From: Prorocentrum cordatum | Taxonomy: Eukaryota > Sar > Dinophyceae > Prorocentrales > Prorocentraceae | DNA length: 64,000 nucleotides | Assembly (NCBI GenBank): GCA_963575745.1 | Contig: CAUYUJ010015743.1 | Coordinates: 1 to 64,000, forward strand | Direction of reading: 5' to 3' | Shown here: piece by piece, positions 40,511-51,370 of the stretch | Position numbering within the stretch: position 1 is the first letter of the stretch | How the letters are laid out: each line of letters opens with the position of its first letter | The notes under the pieces: generated by a model | The model's database searches: none | The model's input: only the letters and a program-made list of their open reading frames with translations | What the model was told of the DNA's origin: nothing | Made by a program: the position numbers and the translations under genes

Positions 40511-41410
40511 TGGCCGACCCGGCCCCGACGGACAATGTGCGAACTTTGGGTCGGTTGGACGAACTTTGTGGGAGATTTGAACATTCGTAACTCGTAGAGC
40601 TTCCCTTAGCAAGTTATTGCTGGAAGCTTAAGAGTAATTCCGGGGCGCTGGAGAGCTAGTTGGCAAGGAAAATCTCGACGGACCTTTTGCTGACTTTTGG
40701 TCGGACTATTCGTATTGTTCGAGTCATCTTGAGAGGTGCTGTCGGTTTTCTGTACTTAACTCGAGTTGTGGGGGACTACAGTGCTGGTAGTCAGAGGTTC
40801 GTATTGTTCGAGTCATCTTGAGAGATGCTGTCGGTTCTCTGTACTTAACTCGAGTTGTGGGGGGCCTACAGTGCTGGTGGTCACAAGAATCCATTTGGAG
40901 ACATCAGGCACGTCCGTCTGTCGAATCCAGAGCTCAGAATTCGGTCCGCTGCCCGAACTAGGTCCGCGAAACTATTCCTATTTCGAGTCATCCTGAGATG
41001 CTGTCTGTTTTCTGCACTCAACTCGGGCTGCAGGGGGGCTGCAGCGCTGGTAATCAGAGGAATCGACAAAGATATCAGACGTGCCGCCTGTCGCATTCAG
41101 AAGCCTGAACTTGGTCTGATACTCGAGCTAGGTTTCCCAAACTATTCGTATTGTTCGAGTCATCTTCAGGGTTGCTGTCGATCCACGCACGTAACTCGGG
41201 CTGTAGGAGAGCTACAGATCTTGTATAAAAGACAATCCAGAAGCATCGGGCGCGTGGGGGCGCTCGGCTGTTGTATCGAGAGGTCTGAAATCGCTTGGGC
41301 TGAAAAAAATATTCGTTCTCTAGAATTTTTTTCGAGATTATATATTGTCAGGAAGCTCTACGAGTCCCCCGGCGGTAAGAAAGGTTGACGGTTTACCGCT
41401 GGCGCCCAGT
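40511..41410 (+). repeat. Satellite higher-order unit S16
   Basis: A short J-like lead-in (gccgacccggccccgacggacaatgtgcgaac) is followed by an E module. Inverted repeats ACTCGTAGAGCTTCC 40590-40604 and GGAAGCTCTACGAGT 41351-41365 bound a reduced set of monomers. Two nearly identical partial monomers lie at about 40,700-40,880. The terminal hairpin 41369-41402 has a mutated right arm (TTACCGCTGG). Confidence 0.8.
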
Positions 41411-41725
41411 TGGTCGACCCGACCAGAAAGGACAAAGTGGTGACTTTGGGTCGGCTTTGCTCAGATTTGAAAGATATTTGACCATTTATTTTGAGTAAGC
41501 AGATTTTTACGCCGAGCATTGGCATATAAATTTTGTTCCCTGAGCAGCTCAGCTCTCCCGAGCCAGTTTTAGTATTAGTTGACTTCCCGGAACCGACTTC
41601 ATCTTCATTCCGAAAATTTTAATTTGACGAATTTCCAGAAAAACTCCCAGAAGCTCTCCCTTTCGATCCTGAGCTTTATTACGGGTGCAAGGAGCTTTAC
41701 GAGGTTCCCGGCGGTGACCAGGTTG
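41411..41725 (+). repeat. J module with hairpin split by LINE-2
   Basis: The J module starts tggtcgacccgaccagaaaggacaaagtgg and runs to GAGCTTTACGAGGTTCCCGG. The left stem arm CCGGCGGTGA is at 41708-41717, and the loop is cut after GACCAGGTTG (41716-41725), the left copy of the LINE-2 target-site duplication. Confidence 0.8.
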
Positions 41726-41814
41726 CTGCTGTCCCTCCTCGGGGATCTCAGCGGTGGCCTGGCCCGTCGGGGGCCTCCTCAAGCCTGTCTCCTCAGGCTG
41801 CCCCCTGGGCGGCC

Positions 41815-43350
41815 GTGGGCGCGCGTGGGTGCGCGCTGGCCCATAAGTTCGTGTACTTCGTCGGCTGCAACCTCCTGGACGTGCTGCGCATAGGTCGCTG
41901 CATTTGTTCTCTGCTTGTGTTAGTGGGTGAGCCCACGCGTGCCGCTGGAGGCGCAAGGCCGCTACTTGTTGCACTTGTATCTTTGCTGTTTGCTTGTGAT
42001 ACTCTTGGGAGCCCAGCACTTACCAGTTTTGCTCTGGCAGTTGAGAAGGACACTTTGACCGTTTTTGTTGCAGCAGATCTCATCACGTACCGACATTCAC
42101 CTTCACGGGGTTGGGATAAGTTTCTTGAAGAACTCGAGGACGAACACTATCGAGATCTGGAGGCTAGTAGGTGCCCTACTTGTCGAGCTTATCGGTATTC
42201 TACTTCCAGTTGTTGGCAGTGTGATCTTAAGAGAAAGATGGTTCCGACTTCTGATGATGATATGGGAACCGAGGGCAACGGAGAGAAGCGACAGAGGAAG
42301 CTCTTGGAAGATAGACATCTTCTTGGTGATGCCGAGGGTGGTGGAGGAGGGGCAGGTAGTGGGAATGGAAGTGGTAGTAGTGGAGGAGGAGGAGGTGAAG
42401 CAGGAGATCTGGCCACTATGCTCCGTACACAGTTCGATGCCATGCGTGAAGATATGCAGAGGATGCTTATGCAGAACTCTGTTGACATCAAAGAGCAGAT
42501 TCAAACGAGGGTATCAGAGCAGGTTGCCCCTATTGCTTCGTCGGTGCAGGAGATTAGTTCAGCTCAGGAGGCCCAGGCGAAAGAGATCAAAGCACTTCAG
42601 GCTCAGATGAACTCTAGGGTTCCCTGGGCAGATTCATCATCTCTGGGAGGTGCGTCTACTCGTGAATCTCGTACTGCTGACTTCCAGAGGCCCTTTGTAC
42701 CACATGTCCCGACTTGGATCCAGGTGAGCGGCTTCGCGCAAGAGGACCCCCGAAAGGTAGAAACTCGAGATAAGGCCAAGATCCAGGTCGCCACGGTTAG
42801 GAACATGATAGGTAAGTTGTACACACTATCGCAAGCACGGGGGAGTGACGTTATTAAGATCTTCGACAGGGGTAGGACGGACGGGGATATCGCTTCCAAT
42901 CGATTTGGTGTGACCAAGTTTCGCATATACTTCATGTCAGGGACTTCGAAAGAGACGGTCTGGGAAGTACGCAACGAGTGGGCCTCAGCCTGGTCCAGTT
43001 CTTGCCCTGATCTGGTCGGTTGCCAGAACAGTTTTGGACCATGCAAAGATCGACACCTCGGTTGGTTTGCCCAACCTGCACCACAGGACCGACGTCGAGT
43101 TGGGGAGACTCGCAAGGCGACTGCGATCTTTCATAAGCTCAAGACTGTTGCCACCGCTCTCATCACTTTTGAGCCTGAAGGGCCTGCGAAGGCTTGGGCA
43201 TACCTGCAGAAGGATAGTCAGAGTGATAAAGTGTGTGTAGGTACGTGGACGGATACCGTGGGATGGAAGTTCGTGGCCGAGCGGGTCCAGCACATCGATT
43301 CAGGTCTGGACTGCAAGACTTGGGAGAGGCAGGTGAACAGCAGCTCGTGA
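41815..43350 (+). CDS. LINE-2 ORF1
   Basis: Open for 511 codons, but no ATG occurs in any frame from the element's 5' end to 42238. Upstream of that Met the frame already encodes a zinc-ribbon-like CPTC-x9-CWQC (cysteine codons at 42172, 42181, 42211, 42220), suggesting that translation begins earlier at a non-AUG codon. A pyrimidine-rich TTTTTGTTGCAG (about 42062-42073) could instead be a trans-splice acceptor. Downstream are a basic cluster EKRQRK, a Gly/Ser-rich linker (42,340-42,405), coiled-coil-like sequence (MREDMQRMLMQ.. to LQAQM, about 42,440-42,610) and a C-terminal region (TWIQVSGF, KFRIYFM, KETVWEVRNEW) of possible RRM type. It ends TGA (43348-43350), followed in frame by ORF2. 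Role by analogy: RNA-binding RNP protein. Confidence 0.78.
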   Translation: MGARGCALAHKFVYFVGCNLLDVLRIGRCICSLLVLVGEPTRAAGGARPLLVALVSLLFACDTLGSPALTSFALAVEKDTLTVFVAADLITYRHSPSRGWDKFLEELEDEHYRDLEASRCPTCRAYRYSTSSCWQCDLKRKMVPTSDDDMGTEGNGEKRQRKLLEDRHLLGDAEGGGGGAGSGNGSGSSGGGGGEAGDLATMLRTQFDAMREDMQRMLMQNSVDIKEQIQTRVSEQVAPIASSVQEISSAQEAQAKEIKALQAQMNSRVPWADSSSLGGASTRESRTADFQRPFVPHVPTWIQVSGFAQEDPRKVETRDKAKIQVATVRNMIGKLYTLSQARGSDVIKIFDRGRTDGDIASNRFGVTKFRIYFMSGTSKETVWEVRNEWASAWSSSCPDLVGCQNSFGPCKDRHLGWFAQPAPQDRRRVGETRKATAIFHKLKTVATALITFEPEGPAKAWAYLQKDSQSDKVCVGTWTDTVGWKFVAERVQHIDSGLDCKTWERQVNSSS

Positions 43351-43389
43351 CGGTGCCCAGCTTCTGTTGGAGGTTGGAACGTTCGGAGG

Positions 43390-45054
43390 TTGGGAAGATA
43401 CACCTCCGAGTGCATGAATCACATTGCCGAATTAAAGATTTCCATCGTCGGGGTCCAAGAGAGCCAGTTCTTACACGACTTGGATCTTGCAGATGTGGGT
43501 TGGGACATACATCGCTCGGCAGATGAGGGGGAGAACGTGGGGAGACGGGCTGCCATCTTGTGCCGAGGTGTATGGAGACATCTGCTTATCGATGTGGTGT
43601 GTGGTCGTCGCTGGGTCATTGCGATCTTTCGCAAGCTCATCTTCGTTTCTGTCTATCTCCCTCATAAGGAGTCTGAGCGGGGTGCACAGGGTGAAGCACG
43701 CCGTTCTCCTGAAGGGTTTCTCGCTAGTTTCAAGCTCTATACGGACGTGTTATCGGATCTTGTTGCACATGTCTCTGCGGCCAACAAGCGATTTCACATT
43801 GAGGAGGTTGTCATTTCGGCTGACGCCAACGTGGAGGTTTTCCCGCACCACATGATCAATGGGGTGGAGGTTACGGGGGAGGCGGTGAATGGGCCTATAC
43901 GTAAGAGGGGGAGGTCTAGTGGAGGTGACGAAAGTAGAGCCAACAGGATGCGGGAGATGTACTCGGGGGCCTTTCTGAAGACCATGGGGGCCCTCAAGTT
44001 GCAGCTAGCTAACACTTTTGGGAATCGTCAGCCTACTTGGAGACACAATTCAAGCACATACGAGCACGTTTATGATTATCTTGCGGTCCCAGCTTCTTGG
44101 ATGACTCCAGAGGTGACTTGTTCTTGGGTTGTGCCGTCCCAGGTCCCACGGTCCGAGGCGACGGAAAGGACGTTTAGCGATCACAAGCTCTTGTGTGCCG
44201 AGATGCCCGCCCAGCATGCTCAGTTGAGGTATCGACGTCGGCCTCAGCTCAAGACTTGGAAGCTTCAGCCAGGGTTCGAGCTCCAGCAGACAGCCGGCTT
44301 GGAGAGAGCGATCTGCCAGCCCGAGCTCGTGAATCAGATCCACACGGACGTAGGTTTTGAGGTCATGACACAGAGTATACTTGAAGGTGCCAGCGAGACT
44401 TTGGATATCTCCCGTTCTCATGGTCAGCCTGTTTCAGATTATCCCAGATATTCGGAGGAGGATTTACTGATTAAGGAGGAGTTCTTTAAGGTCAGGAAGA
44501 GGTGGAGGGTGGCACGATATGGCGGGGCTAACGTGGGACAGGAGGAGTACGAGAGAGTCCAGGAGGAGTATAAGGGGACAGCTAAGCGGTGGCGTCGAGT
44601 TCGTAAGCGTCATGATCGTGCATGTGAGCTTTATCGTATTCGTGACGGTGTCCGTCGTAGGCCTGTTATTACGCACATGTATGTGGACGGGGTCCTCACG
44701 CGTGACCAGGAGAAGTGGATTGAGGGCCTTCGGCGTCATGGGCTCCTGAGGTACTCTAGCGATCCCCACCGACAGGACACCAACGCGTGCTTGGATGAGC
44801 TTAAGAACCAGTGTAAGGCCCTGCGAGACTCTGGAGAGCCCCACCGCAACCCGATCAACATGGGTCTCTTGCTGGAGGCACGGTCTAGACTCAGGGAAGG
44901 ACGGGCAACAGGTGCAGACGGGGTGTCGTCATCGGTGCTCAAAGCATTGCCATGGGAAGCCCTCCGACACATACTTACCTTATTCCGTTTGCTGTATGAT
45001 CAGAAACATGTTTCACCGAAGTCCTGGAGAGATCTTGGTATGCTTGATGCCTAA
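43390..45054 (+). pseudogene. LINE-2 ORF2, 5' part: endonuclease and start of the reverse transcriptase
   Basis: In frame with ORF1 across the TGA; the frame is open from 43351 and the first endonuclease motif GGWNVRR (about 43,369-43,389) lies before the first ATG at 43420. Endonuclease motifs: GVQESQ, ADANVEVFP, YDYLAVP and FSDHKLL. Then come a basic linker and RT motif GRATGADGVSSSVLKALPW. The frame is lost at about 45,031-45,040, where SWRD should continue as in LINE-1 SWRDILISFMPK but reads to TAA. The continuing sequence EILVCLMPKNPKARDFEETRALSL is one frame over. Confidence 0.85.
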
Positions 45055-45149
45055 GAATCCCAAAGCTCGTGATTTTGAAGAAACGCGGGCCCTTTCACTT
45101 CTTTCTCATTTTGGTAAATGGTATAGCAGTTGTCTATGTATACTTCTAG

Positions 45150-47621
45150 CTAGAACACCGCGTTCGGCAGGCTGCACCGCCAGGTTGCAACTTATATGGC
45201 TTTATCGCGGGTCACAAATGTTATGAGGTCACGGCCCCCCTCAAACGTCTTGCTCAACACGGCGTTGTGTGGGGGAAGGAGGAGAGTCTTTACCTTGCAA
45301 GTGCTGATATTGAAAAGGCGTTTGATAATTTCACGGTTAGATGTGCAGCAGAGGCGCTTTTATTCCATCATGTCCATCCTGCCCTTGTGTATGCTGTCTT
45401 TGAGAGTGATGCTTGTAACACGGCAGAGATCAGCTGCCAACAGTGTTCTACGACCATCTCGTGGGATACTTGCATTCGTACAGGTTCCTGGGAGGCGCCT
45501 TTGCTATTTGTTGCCCAGACCCTTCGTATGCTTGCACCAGTGACGGCAGGTTGGAGACAGTCTGGATACGGCGTCAGGCTCACTGATGAGGCATCCAATC
45601 TCTTGGTCAACCACTGGTTTTGGGCAGACAATATTTTGCTGGCGGCAGCTTCCAGGCGAGAATTGACCCATATGCTCGAGGACTTGACTGGGGTCCTCCA
45701 CCGCTTCGGTTTCAACTGGAAAGCATCTTCGATGGAGTTCTTGGCTTGTGGCGTCCAAGGTACATTGCAGGATATCCGCCTGCCTGTGCCGGGGCTCCTG
45801 CCTGCTGAGGTGGGTAGGAAGCGTTCTCGTGGGGCTTCTCAGAGCGCCGCAGGTCCTTCGGAGGAGATGATAGTGAGGCAGGTGGAGAGGATGGAGGTTC
45901 TTGGCACGCTATTGGACGTACGATTTGAGGATCATGAAGACATTAAGCACCGACTGGAGAAGGCACGACGGGTCTTTATTTGTGAGATTTCTTTTTACTC
46001 GTCGCCCGTGGTTCCGCTTCGTTGTAAGTTTCAGCGTTATGATAGCAGGGTCAGAAGTTGCTTTCTGTACGGTTTGGAGGGTGCGACTTTGGATTCGGGT
46101 AGTCTCCAACAGATACATGCAGCTGAAGGCAACTTCTTGTCCACCATGAGACGTCTCAAAAAGAAGATCACGGAGTCCTGGGGAGAGTACTGGGGCAGGA
46201 GGATTAAAGGTGGTCGTCGCTTATTGAAGTGGGCCCGTAAGCCTTCGATGGTCCAGCTCGCTCTTCATCGCCAGTGGCTCTTCGCCAAACATGTTGTGAG
46301 CACGATCCATGAGGAGCATAGTCGGGTGGATGAGGACGCACTCAGTCAGGGCATTCTTTATCATGAGCCACGAGATCCTGATATTCTTGGTGGTTCGCAG
46401 CGTTCCTTGGAGTTATCGGTTCCCTCGCCTACCCCGAATGCCAGACAGCGTAACAGTTCGTGTAGGAGAAAGGCACAGAGCGCATCTGCCTTGGAGAATA
46501 GGTCAGTTCGCAGACGTATATCGGAGAACACGGCACATGAGCATCATGATTCACAACATGTACATGAGCCTGTTCGTAAGCGGGTACGCCATACCTATGC
46601 ACGGGAGAAGGAAGGAGGATTGCCCACTGCCAGTATGAAGAGCGCCTTGACGATGATGCACGCGTCGGGGGAGTGGACTGAGCAGCGTGACGTACATGTT
46701 AGAGCTCTCCCTGGGGGCCGACGGTTTACTAGAGCTTGTCGTCATCGAGTCTTGACGGGACTTAGGCCTTGGTTCGAGATCTTCGAGCACACGCACGGGG
46801 TTCATTGGGATCGCACGATGGTCTGGAATGAAACTGGCTGGCGTTCCTTCCTGGTGGGTACCCTGGCCGCCCTGGACTTGGATGATCTTCTCGATTTCTG
46901 CCTTCTTCGGGATCCTTTCACGGGTGAGTTCAAGCAGGAGGAGGAGGGGGAGGAGAAGTCAGAGGAGCAGCAACGACGGGAAAATGAACGGGTGGCGAAA
47001 CGACTGGCCGCGATAAATGATGATGAAACCACTTGGCGTGGGGAAGGGGGTGGATATGGCTTGGAGCTCCGTGGGGATAGCCAGTGTGTTGTGCGCTGGC
47101 TTAATGGACGATATCGCTGTCACAATGAAGTATATCGCCGCACGATCAAGGGTATGCAGAACCGCCTTCACAGAATGAGTGAGGACCATCATCTTGTCAC
47201 GGCAGAAGTGGGAAGGGATATGTGGAAATGGGTGTATAGGGAGGGCAACGATGAGGCGGACCATGAGACACATCTTGCACGTGAGGGTAAAGTAACTTCT
47301 GATGTTCGTTGGAATCATAACACTCTTTATCATATTAGATCGGGTCATTATATTGTTCGTGCACTTAGAGGAGCTTTCGATGGTGGGCGGTGTGAACGTG
47401 GCACTTCGTGTGGCTGGGTTATGGATGCTTATCTTGTTCCCCCTCTTCCTCCTCACCAGCTTCCCCCTGGACTTGTGCAGGGCGGATGGCACCCTGGAGT
47501 TGGCCGCAGAGGTTTCATGATCCCTAGCCACTGCACGATCACGCAGGCTGAGTTGGCAGCTGCACATTCGCTTCTCAATGGCATTGCCGAGATGTGTATA
47601 CACGTACAGCTTGGTCGGTGA
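45150..47621 (+). pseudogene. LINE-2 ORF2, 3' part: reverse transcriptase core, permuted RNase H
   Basis: After a roughly 110-nt segment in a second frame (about 45,040-45,148), the reading resumes in a third frame with LYGFIAGHKCYEVTAPLKRLAQ. RT motif A is ADIEKAFDNF, motif B RTGSWEAPLLF, motif C WADN (45621-45632). A thumb/linker with a basic stretch follows. The RNase H motifs are permuted: GDSQCVVRWL (Asp codon 47076-47078), REGNDEADHE (47259-47261), FDGGRCERGTSCGWV (47379-47381), TQAELAAAH (Glu codon 47550-47552). GNDEAD and FDGG..CGW are close to canonical RNase HI motifs. It ends TGA at 47621. Broken by two frameshifts, so this copy is presumably dead. Confidence 0.88.
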
Positions 47622-47853
47622 TTGTTTGTGTACTATATCTGCACAGCTCCGCTGTTGTAAGATACATGCTTAGCCCCGCTGTTTCTTCGATGTGTGTATA
47701 TTCCTGTGCAGCTACGCTGCTGTATCATATCTGCACAGCTACGCTGACTTGTATATTCGCACAGCTCCGCTGTTAGTGCTTAGGTTGCCTGTAGGTAATC
47801 CTACCGCTGGCCCTGCCCCCTAAGGGGGCTCGAATCGGGCCCCGCAGACCGCA
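47622..47853 (+). other. LINE-2 3' UTR: mini-hairpin repeats and terminal stem-loop
   Basis: CAGCTCCGCTG or CAGCTACGCTG occurs four times (47644-47654, 47709-47719, 47736-47746, 47762-47772), the last three 26-27 bp apart. Each can pair CAGC with GCTG. Two further stem-loops follow: GTAGG-TAAT-CCTAC (47791-47804) and a terminal one (47809-47841) with outer GGCCC/GGGCC and inner CCCCC-TAA-GGGGG. No poly(A); the element ends GCAGACCGCA before the duplicated target. Confidence 0.7.
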
Positions 47854-48221
47854 GACCAGGTTGACGGTTCACCGCCGGCGCCAGTTGGCGCACCCGGCCA
47901 GAAAGGACAAAGTGGTGACTTTTGGTCGGTTTTGCGAAAATTTGACAGATATTTAACCATTTATTTTGAGAAAGCAGATTCTTGCGAGTCGCATTGGCAT
48001 ATGAACTCCTCTCTGACAGCAGCTCAGCTCTCGCGATGCATTTTTTCATTAGTTGACTTCCAGGAACTGAGCGAATATGAATATCGAAAAAAAACGAAAA
48101 TGACGATTTTCGAAAAATCTTTATTTTATAACTCTACTTCGATCCTCAGCAATCTCACCAGTGTAAGGAGCTCTACGAGCTCCCCGGCGCTGATCAGGTT
48201 CACGGTTCACGGCCGGCGCCA
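47854..48221 (+). repeat. Right half of the LINE-2 target hairpin, then a J module
   Basis: Target copy GACCAGGTTG at 47854-47863, right stem arm TCACCGCCGG at 47869-47878, then a J module (gcgcacccggccagaaaggac..) ending in a decayed hairpin at about 48184-48216 (CCGGCGCTGA / TCACGGCCGG). Confidence 0.75.
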
Positions 48222-48520
48222 GTTTCCGGAGAGCTCGCTGAGGGCTAAAGGGTTTTAGATTAGAAGCCGATCGGTGGTGGTGCCCGCCAGCAGCCCATCT
48301 TCGCCGGTCCACGATCCTCGCAGCAGCTCGCCCGTCCCGGCAGTGGGTCCGGGAGAGCTTCCGGCATGCGTTCACGCGTGCCGACGCTCGGGCAGGCACG
48401 CGTGGAAGCGTTCCTCACAAGCGCTTCTGGGAAGCCCCCGGGGGCTCTCCAGGAGAGATCTTTCGTCCCCGAGGGTCTCTTTCGCTCTCTGGGTTTTGGG
48501 CGCTATCAAGTAACTCGTAG
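48222..48520 (+). repeat. Isolated B-family copy
   Basis: A whole B unit, from TTTCCGGAGAGCTCGCTGAG to CTCTGGGTTTTGGGCGCTATCAAGT, inserted between J and E/F modules. It has the agcccatcttcgccggtccacgatcc block and a CACGCGTGCC..GGCAGGCACGCGTGG core. This dates B-family mobility after formation of this mosaic. Confidence 0.75.
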
Positions 48521-49020
48521 AGCTTCCCTTAGCTAGTTGCTGGAAGCTTAAGAGTAATTCCGGCGCGCTGGAGAGCTTGTTGGCAAGAAAAATCGACGGA
48601 CCTTTCTGCCTCGTAGAGCTCTTCGGCATCGATGAGCTAGAGGAATTCCGGCGCGGAGTGGAGCTAGTTGGTCGACCCGGCCAGAAAGGACAAGGTGGTA
48701 ACTTTTGGGTGGTTTTGCGAATATTTGAAAGTAATTTGACAATTCATTTTGAGAAAGCAGATTTTTCGCACCTGCAGTGGGTTATGGCGCGTCCGCGAGT
48801 AAAATTTTCAGGTCCGTAGGTGCAGTATTACTATCAAAACACTTGGCAGAACCGAGGTTGGATAAAAACAGAAAAACGTGATTTTCCGAGTTTTTCGTTT
48901 TTCGCTCGAGAAGGTTTCTTGATGTGTTCTGACGATCGCCGTGCAAGAAAAGAGCTCTACGAGGCTTCCGGCGAGTCCAAACAAACAAACCAGGTTGACG
49001 GTTCACCGCCGGTTCCGTGC
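48521..49020 (+). repeat. E, F and J modules with a class III hairpin
   Basis: E module at about 48,512-48,558, reversed F at 48,606-48,690, then a J variant (cctgcagtgggttatggcgcgtccgc, gtgcagtattactatcaaaacacttgg). It ends in a rearranged hairpin near 48,970-49,017 with an extra AAACAAACAAACC in the left half. Confidence 0.65.
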
Positions 49021-51370
49021 TAACTTTGGGTCGGTTGAAAATTTTTTCTCGAGATTCAACAATTCGTTTGAGCTCTAGATATTACTGCAAAAAAGCATCG
49101 CGGCGGGAGGTTGTTTCGAGTCATCTTGGTACGTGTTGTCGGTATTTTATACTTAACTCGAGCTGTAGGGCAGCTACAGAGCTCATTCTCACAGAAATCG
49201 ATTGCGAATCATCAGGCGCGTTCGTCTGTCCCATCTAGAGGTCTGAACTCGGTCTGCTGCCCGAGCTAGGTTTGCGAAACTATTCGTGTTGTTGGAGTCA
49301 TCTTGAGAGATGCTGACAGTTTTCTGCACTAAACTCGGGCTGTAGGGAGGCTACAGTGCTGGTAATCACAGGAATCGATTCTGAGAGATCAGGCGCGTCC
49401 GCCTGTCGAATCTAGAGCTCGGAACTCGGTCTGCTGCCCGAACTAGGTCAGTGAAACTATTCGTATTGTTCGAGTCATCCTGAGGGGTGCTGTCGGTTTT
49501 CTGCACTTAACTCGAGCTGTAAGGGGGCTGCAGGGCTGGTAATCACTGGAATCGATTCTGAGACATCAGTCTTGTCCACCTGTCGCATTCAGAGCCCTGA
49601 ACTCGGCCTGCTGCCCGAGCTAGATCCGCGAAGCTGTTCGTATTTTTCGAGTCATCTTGAGAGGTGCTGTCGGTTTTCTACACTTAACTCGGGCTGTAAG
49701 GGGGGCTGCAGGGCTGGTAATCACAGGAATCGATTCGGGAGACATCAGGCGCGTCCGGCTGTTGCATTCAGATGTCTGAACTCGGTCTGATACTCGAGCT
49801 AGATTCGCGAACCCATTTGTATTGTTCGAGTGATCTTCAGAGGTGCTGTCGATTTTCGCGCGTAACTCGCGCTTTAGGAGAGCTACGGAGCTCGTGCGCA
49901 CAGAAAACGATCCAGAAGCATGAGGGGCGTTTGGCTGTTGCATCGAGAGGTGTGAAATCGTTTAGGCTGAAAAAGTATTCGTTCTCTGCAATTTTTTTCG
50001 ACATTATATATGCTCAGGAAGCTCTACGAGTCCCTCGGCGGTAAGTAAGGTTGACGGTTTACCGCCGGCGCCCAGTTCCGGGGCGCTGGAGAGCTAGTAA
50101 CTCGTAGAGCTTCCCTTAGCAAGTATCTCGTAGAGCTCTTCGGCATCGATGAGCTAGAGGAATAACTCGTAGAGCTTCCCTTAGCTAGTTGCTGGAAGCA
50201 AGAGTAATTCCGGCGCGCTGGAGAGCTAGTTGGCAAGAAAAATATCGACGGATCTTTGGGTGACTTTTGGTCGGTTGAAAATTTTATTCTCAAAATTCAA
50301 CAATTCGTTTGAGCTCTAGTATTTTGTCTGACCATATTTGATCTTATTCCCGCTCGCCTTCTTAATCTCAGCTTGATCGGGTGAATATTTCTGCAAAAAA
50401 GCATCGCGGCGGGATCGGCTGTTTCGAGTCATCTTGATACGCGTTGTCGGTATTTTGTACTTAACTCGAGCTGTAGGGCAGCTACAGAGCTCATTCTCAC
50501 AGAAATCGATTGCGAATCATCAGGCGCGTTCGTCTGTCCCATCTAGAGGTCTGAACTCGGTCCGCTGCCCGAGCTAGGTTTGCGAAACTATTCGTGTTGT
50601 TGGAGTCATCTTGAGAGGTGCTGACAGTTTTCTGCACTTAACTCGGGCTCTAGGGGGGCTACAGGGCTCGTACTCACAGAAATAAATTCGGAGACATCCG
50701 GCGCGTCCGCCTGCCCAATTCAGAGCTCGGAACTCGGTGTGCTGCCCGAGCTAAGTCCGCAAAACCATTCGTATTCGTCGAGTCATCTTGAGAGGTGCTG
50801 TCCGTTTTCTGGACTTAACTCGAGCTGTGAGGGGGTTGCAGGGCTGGTAATCACTGGAATCGATTCGGAGACATCAGTCGCGTCCAGCTGTCGCTGAACT
50901 CGGCCTGCTGCCCGAGCTAGATTCGCGAACCTATTTGTATTGTTCGAGTCATCTTCAGAGGTGCTGTCGATTTTCTGCACTTAACTCGGGCTGTAAGGGG
51001 GCTGCAGGGCTGGTAATCACAGGAATCGATTCGGAGACATCAGGCGCGTCCGCCTGTTGCATTCAGATGTCTAGACTCGGTCTGATACTCGAGCTAGATT
51101 CGCGAAACTATTTGTATTGTTCGAGTGATCTTGAGAGGTGCTGCCGATTTTCGCACGTAACTCGGGCTGTAGGAGAGCTACGGAGCTCGTGCGCACAGCA
51201 AACGATCCAGAAGCATGAGGGGCGTTTGGCTGTTGCATCGAGAGGTCTGAAATCGTTTAGGCTGAAAAAGTATTCGTTCTCTGCATTTTTTTCGACATTA
51301 TATATGCTCAGGAAGCTCTACGAGTCCCCCGGCGGTAAGGAAGGTTGACGGTTTACCGCCGGCGCCCAGT
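49021..51370 (+). repeat. Satellite higher-order units S17-S18
   Basis: S17 (head reduced) ends at hairpin 50035-50068. S18 starts with E, F and E modules (50,099-50,215), and its satellite body is flanked by ACTCGTAGAGCTTCC (50165-50179) and GGAAGCTCTACGAGT (51311-51325), with terminal hairpin 51329-51362. S17 and S18 share long near-identical stretches. Confidence 0.8.

Larger units (their letters stand above)
41726..47853 (+). mobile_element. LINE-2: non-LTR retrotransposon, diverged family
   Basis: Inserted in the loop of a J-module hairpin and flanked by the 10-bp duplication GACCAGGTTG (41716-41725 and 47854-47863). ORF1 is 41,815-43,350 and ORF2 43,351-47,621, broken by two frameshifts. 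The 3' UTR has short repeats and a terminal stem-loop. It shares the order of domains, the WADN motif, the permuted RNase H and the in-frame TGA with LINE-1/3 but is otherwise strongly diverged. No GGCTCAAG is seen at its 5' end. Confidence 0.92.

Noticed and set aside
42062-42073. TTTTTGTTGCAG as the LINE-2 trans-splice acceptor
   Set aside because: Possible, but the frame is open through it and no leader relict is present, so I could not decide; noted only in the ORF1 entry.
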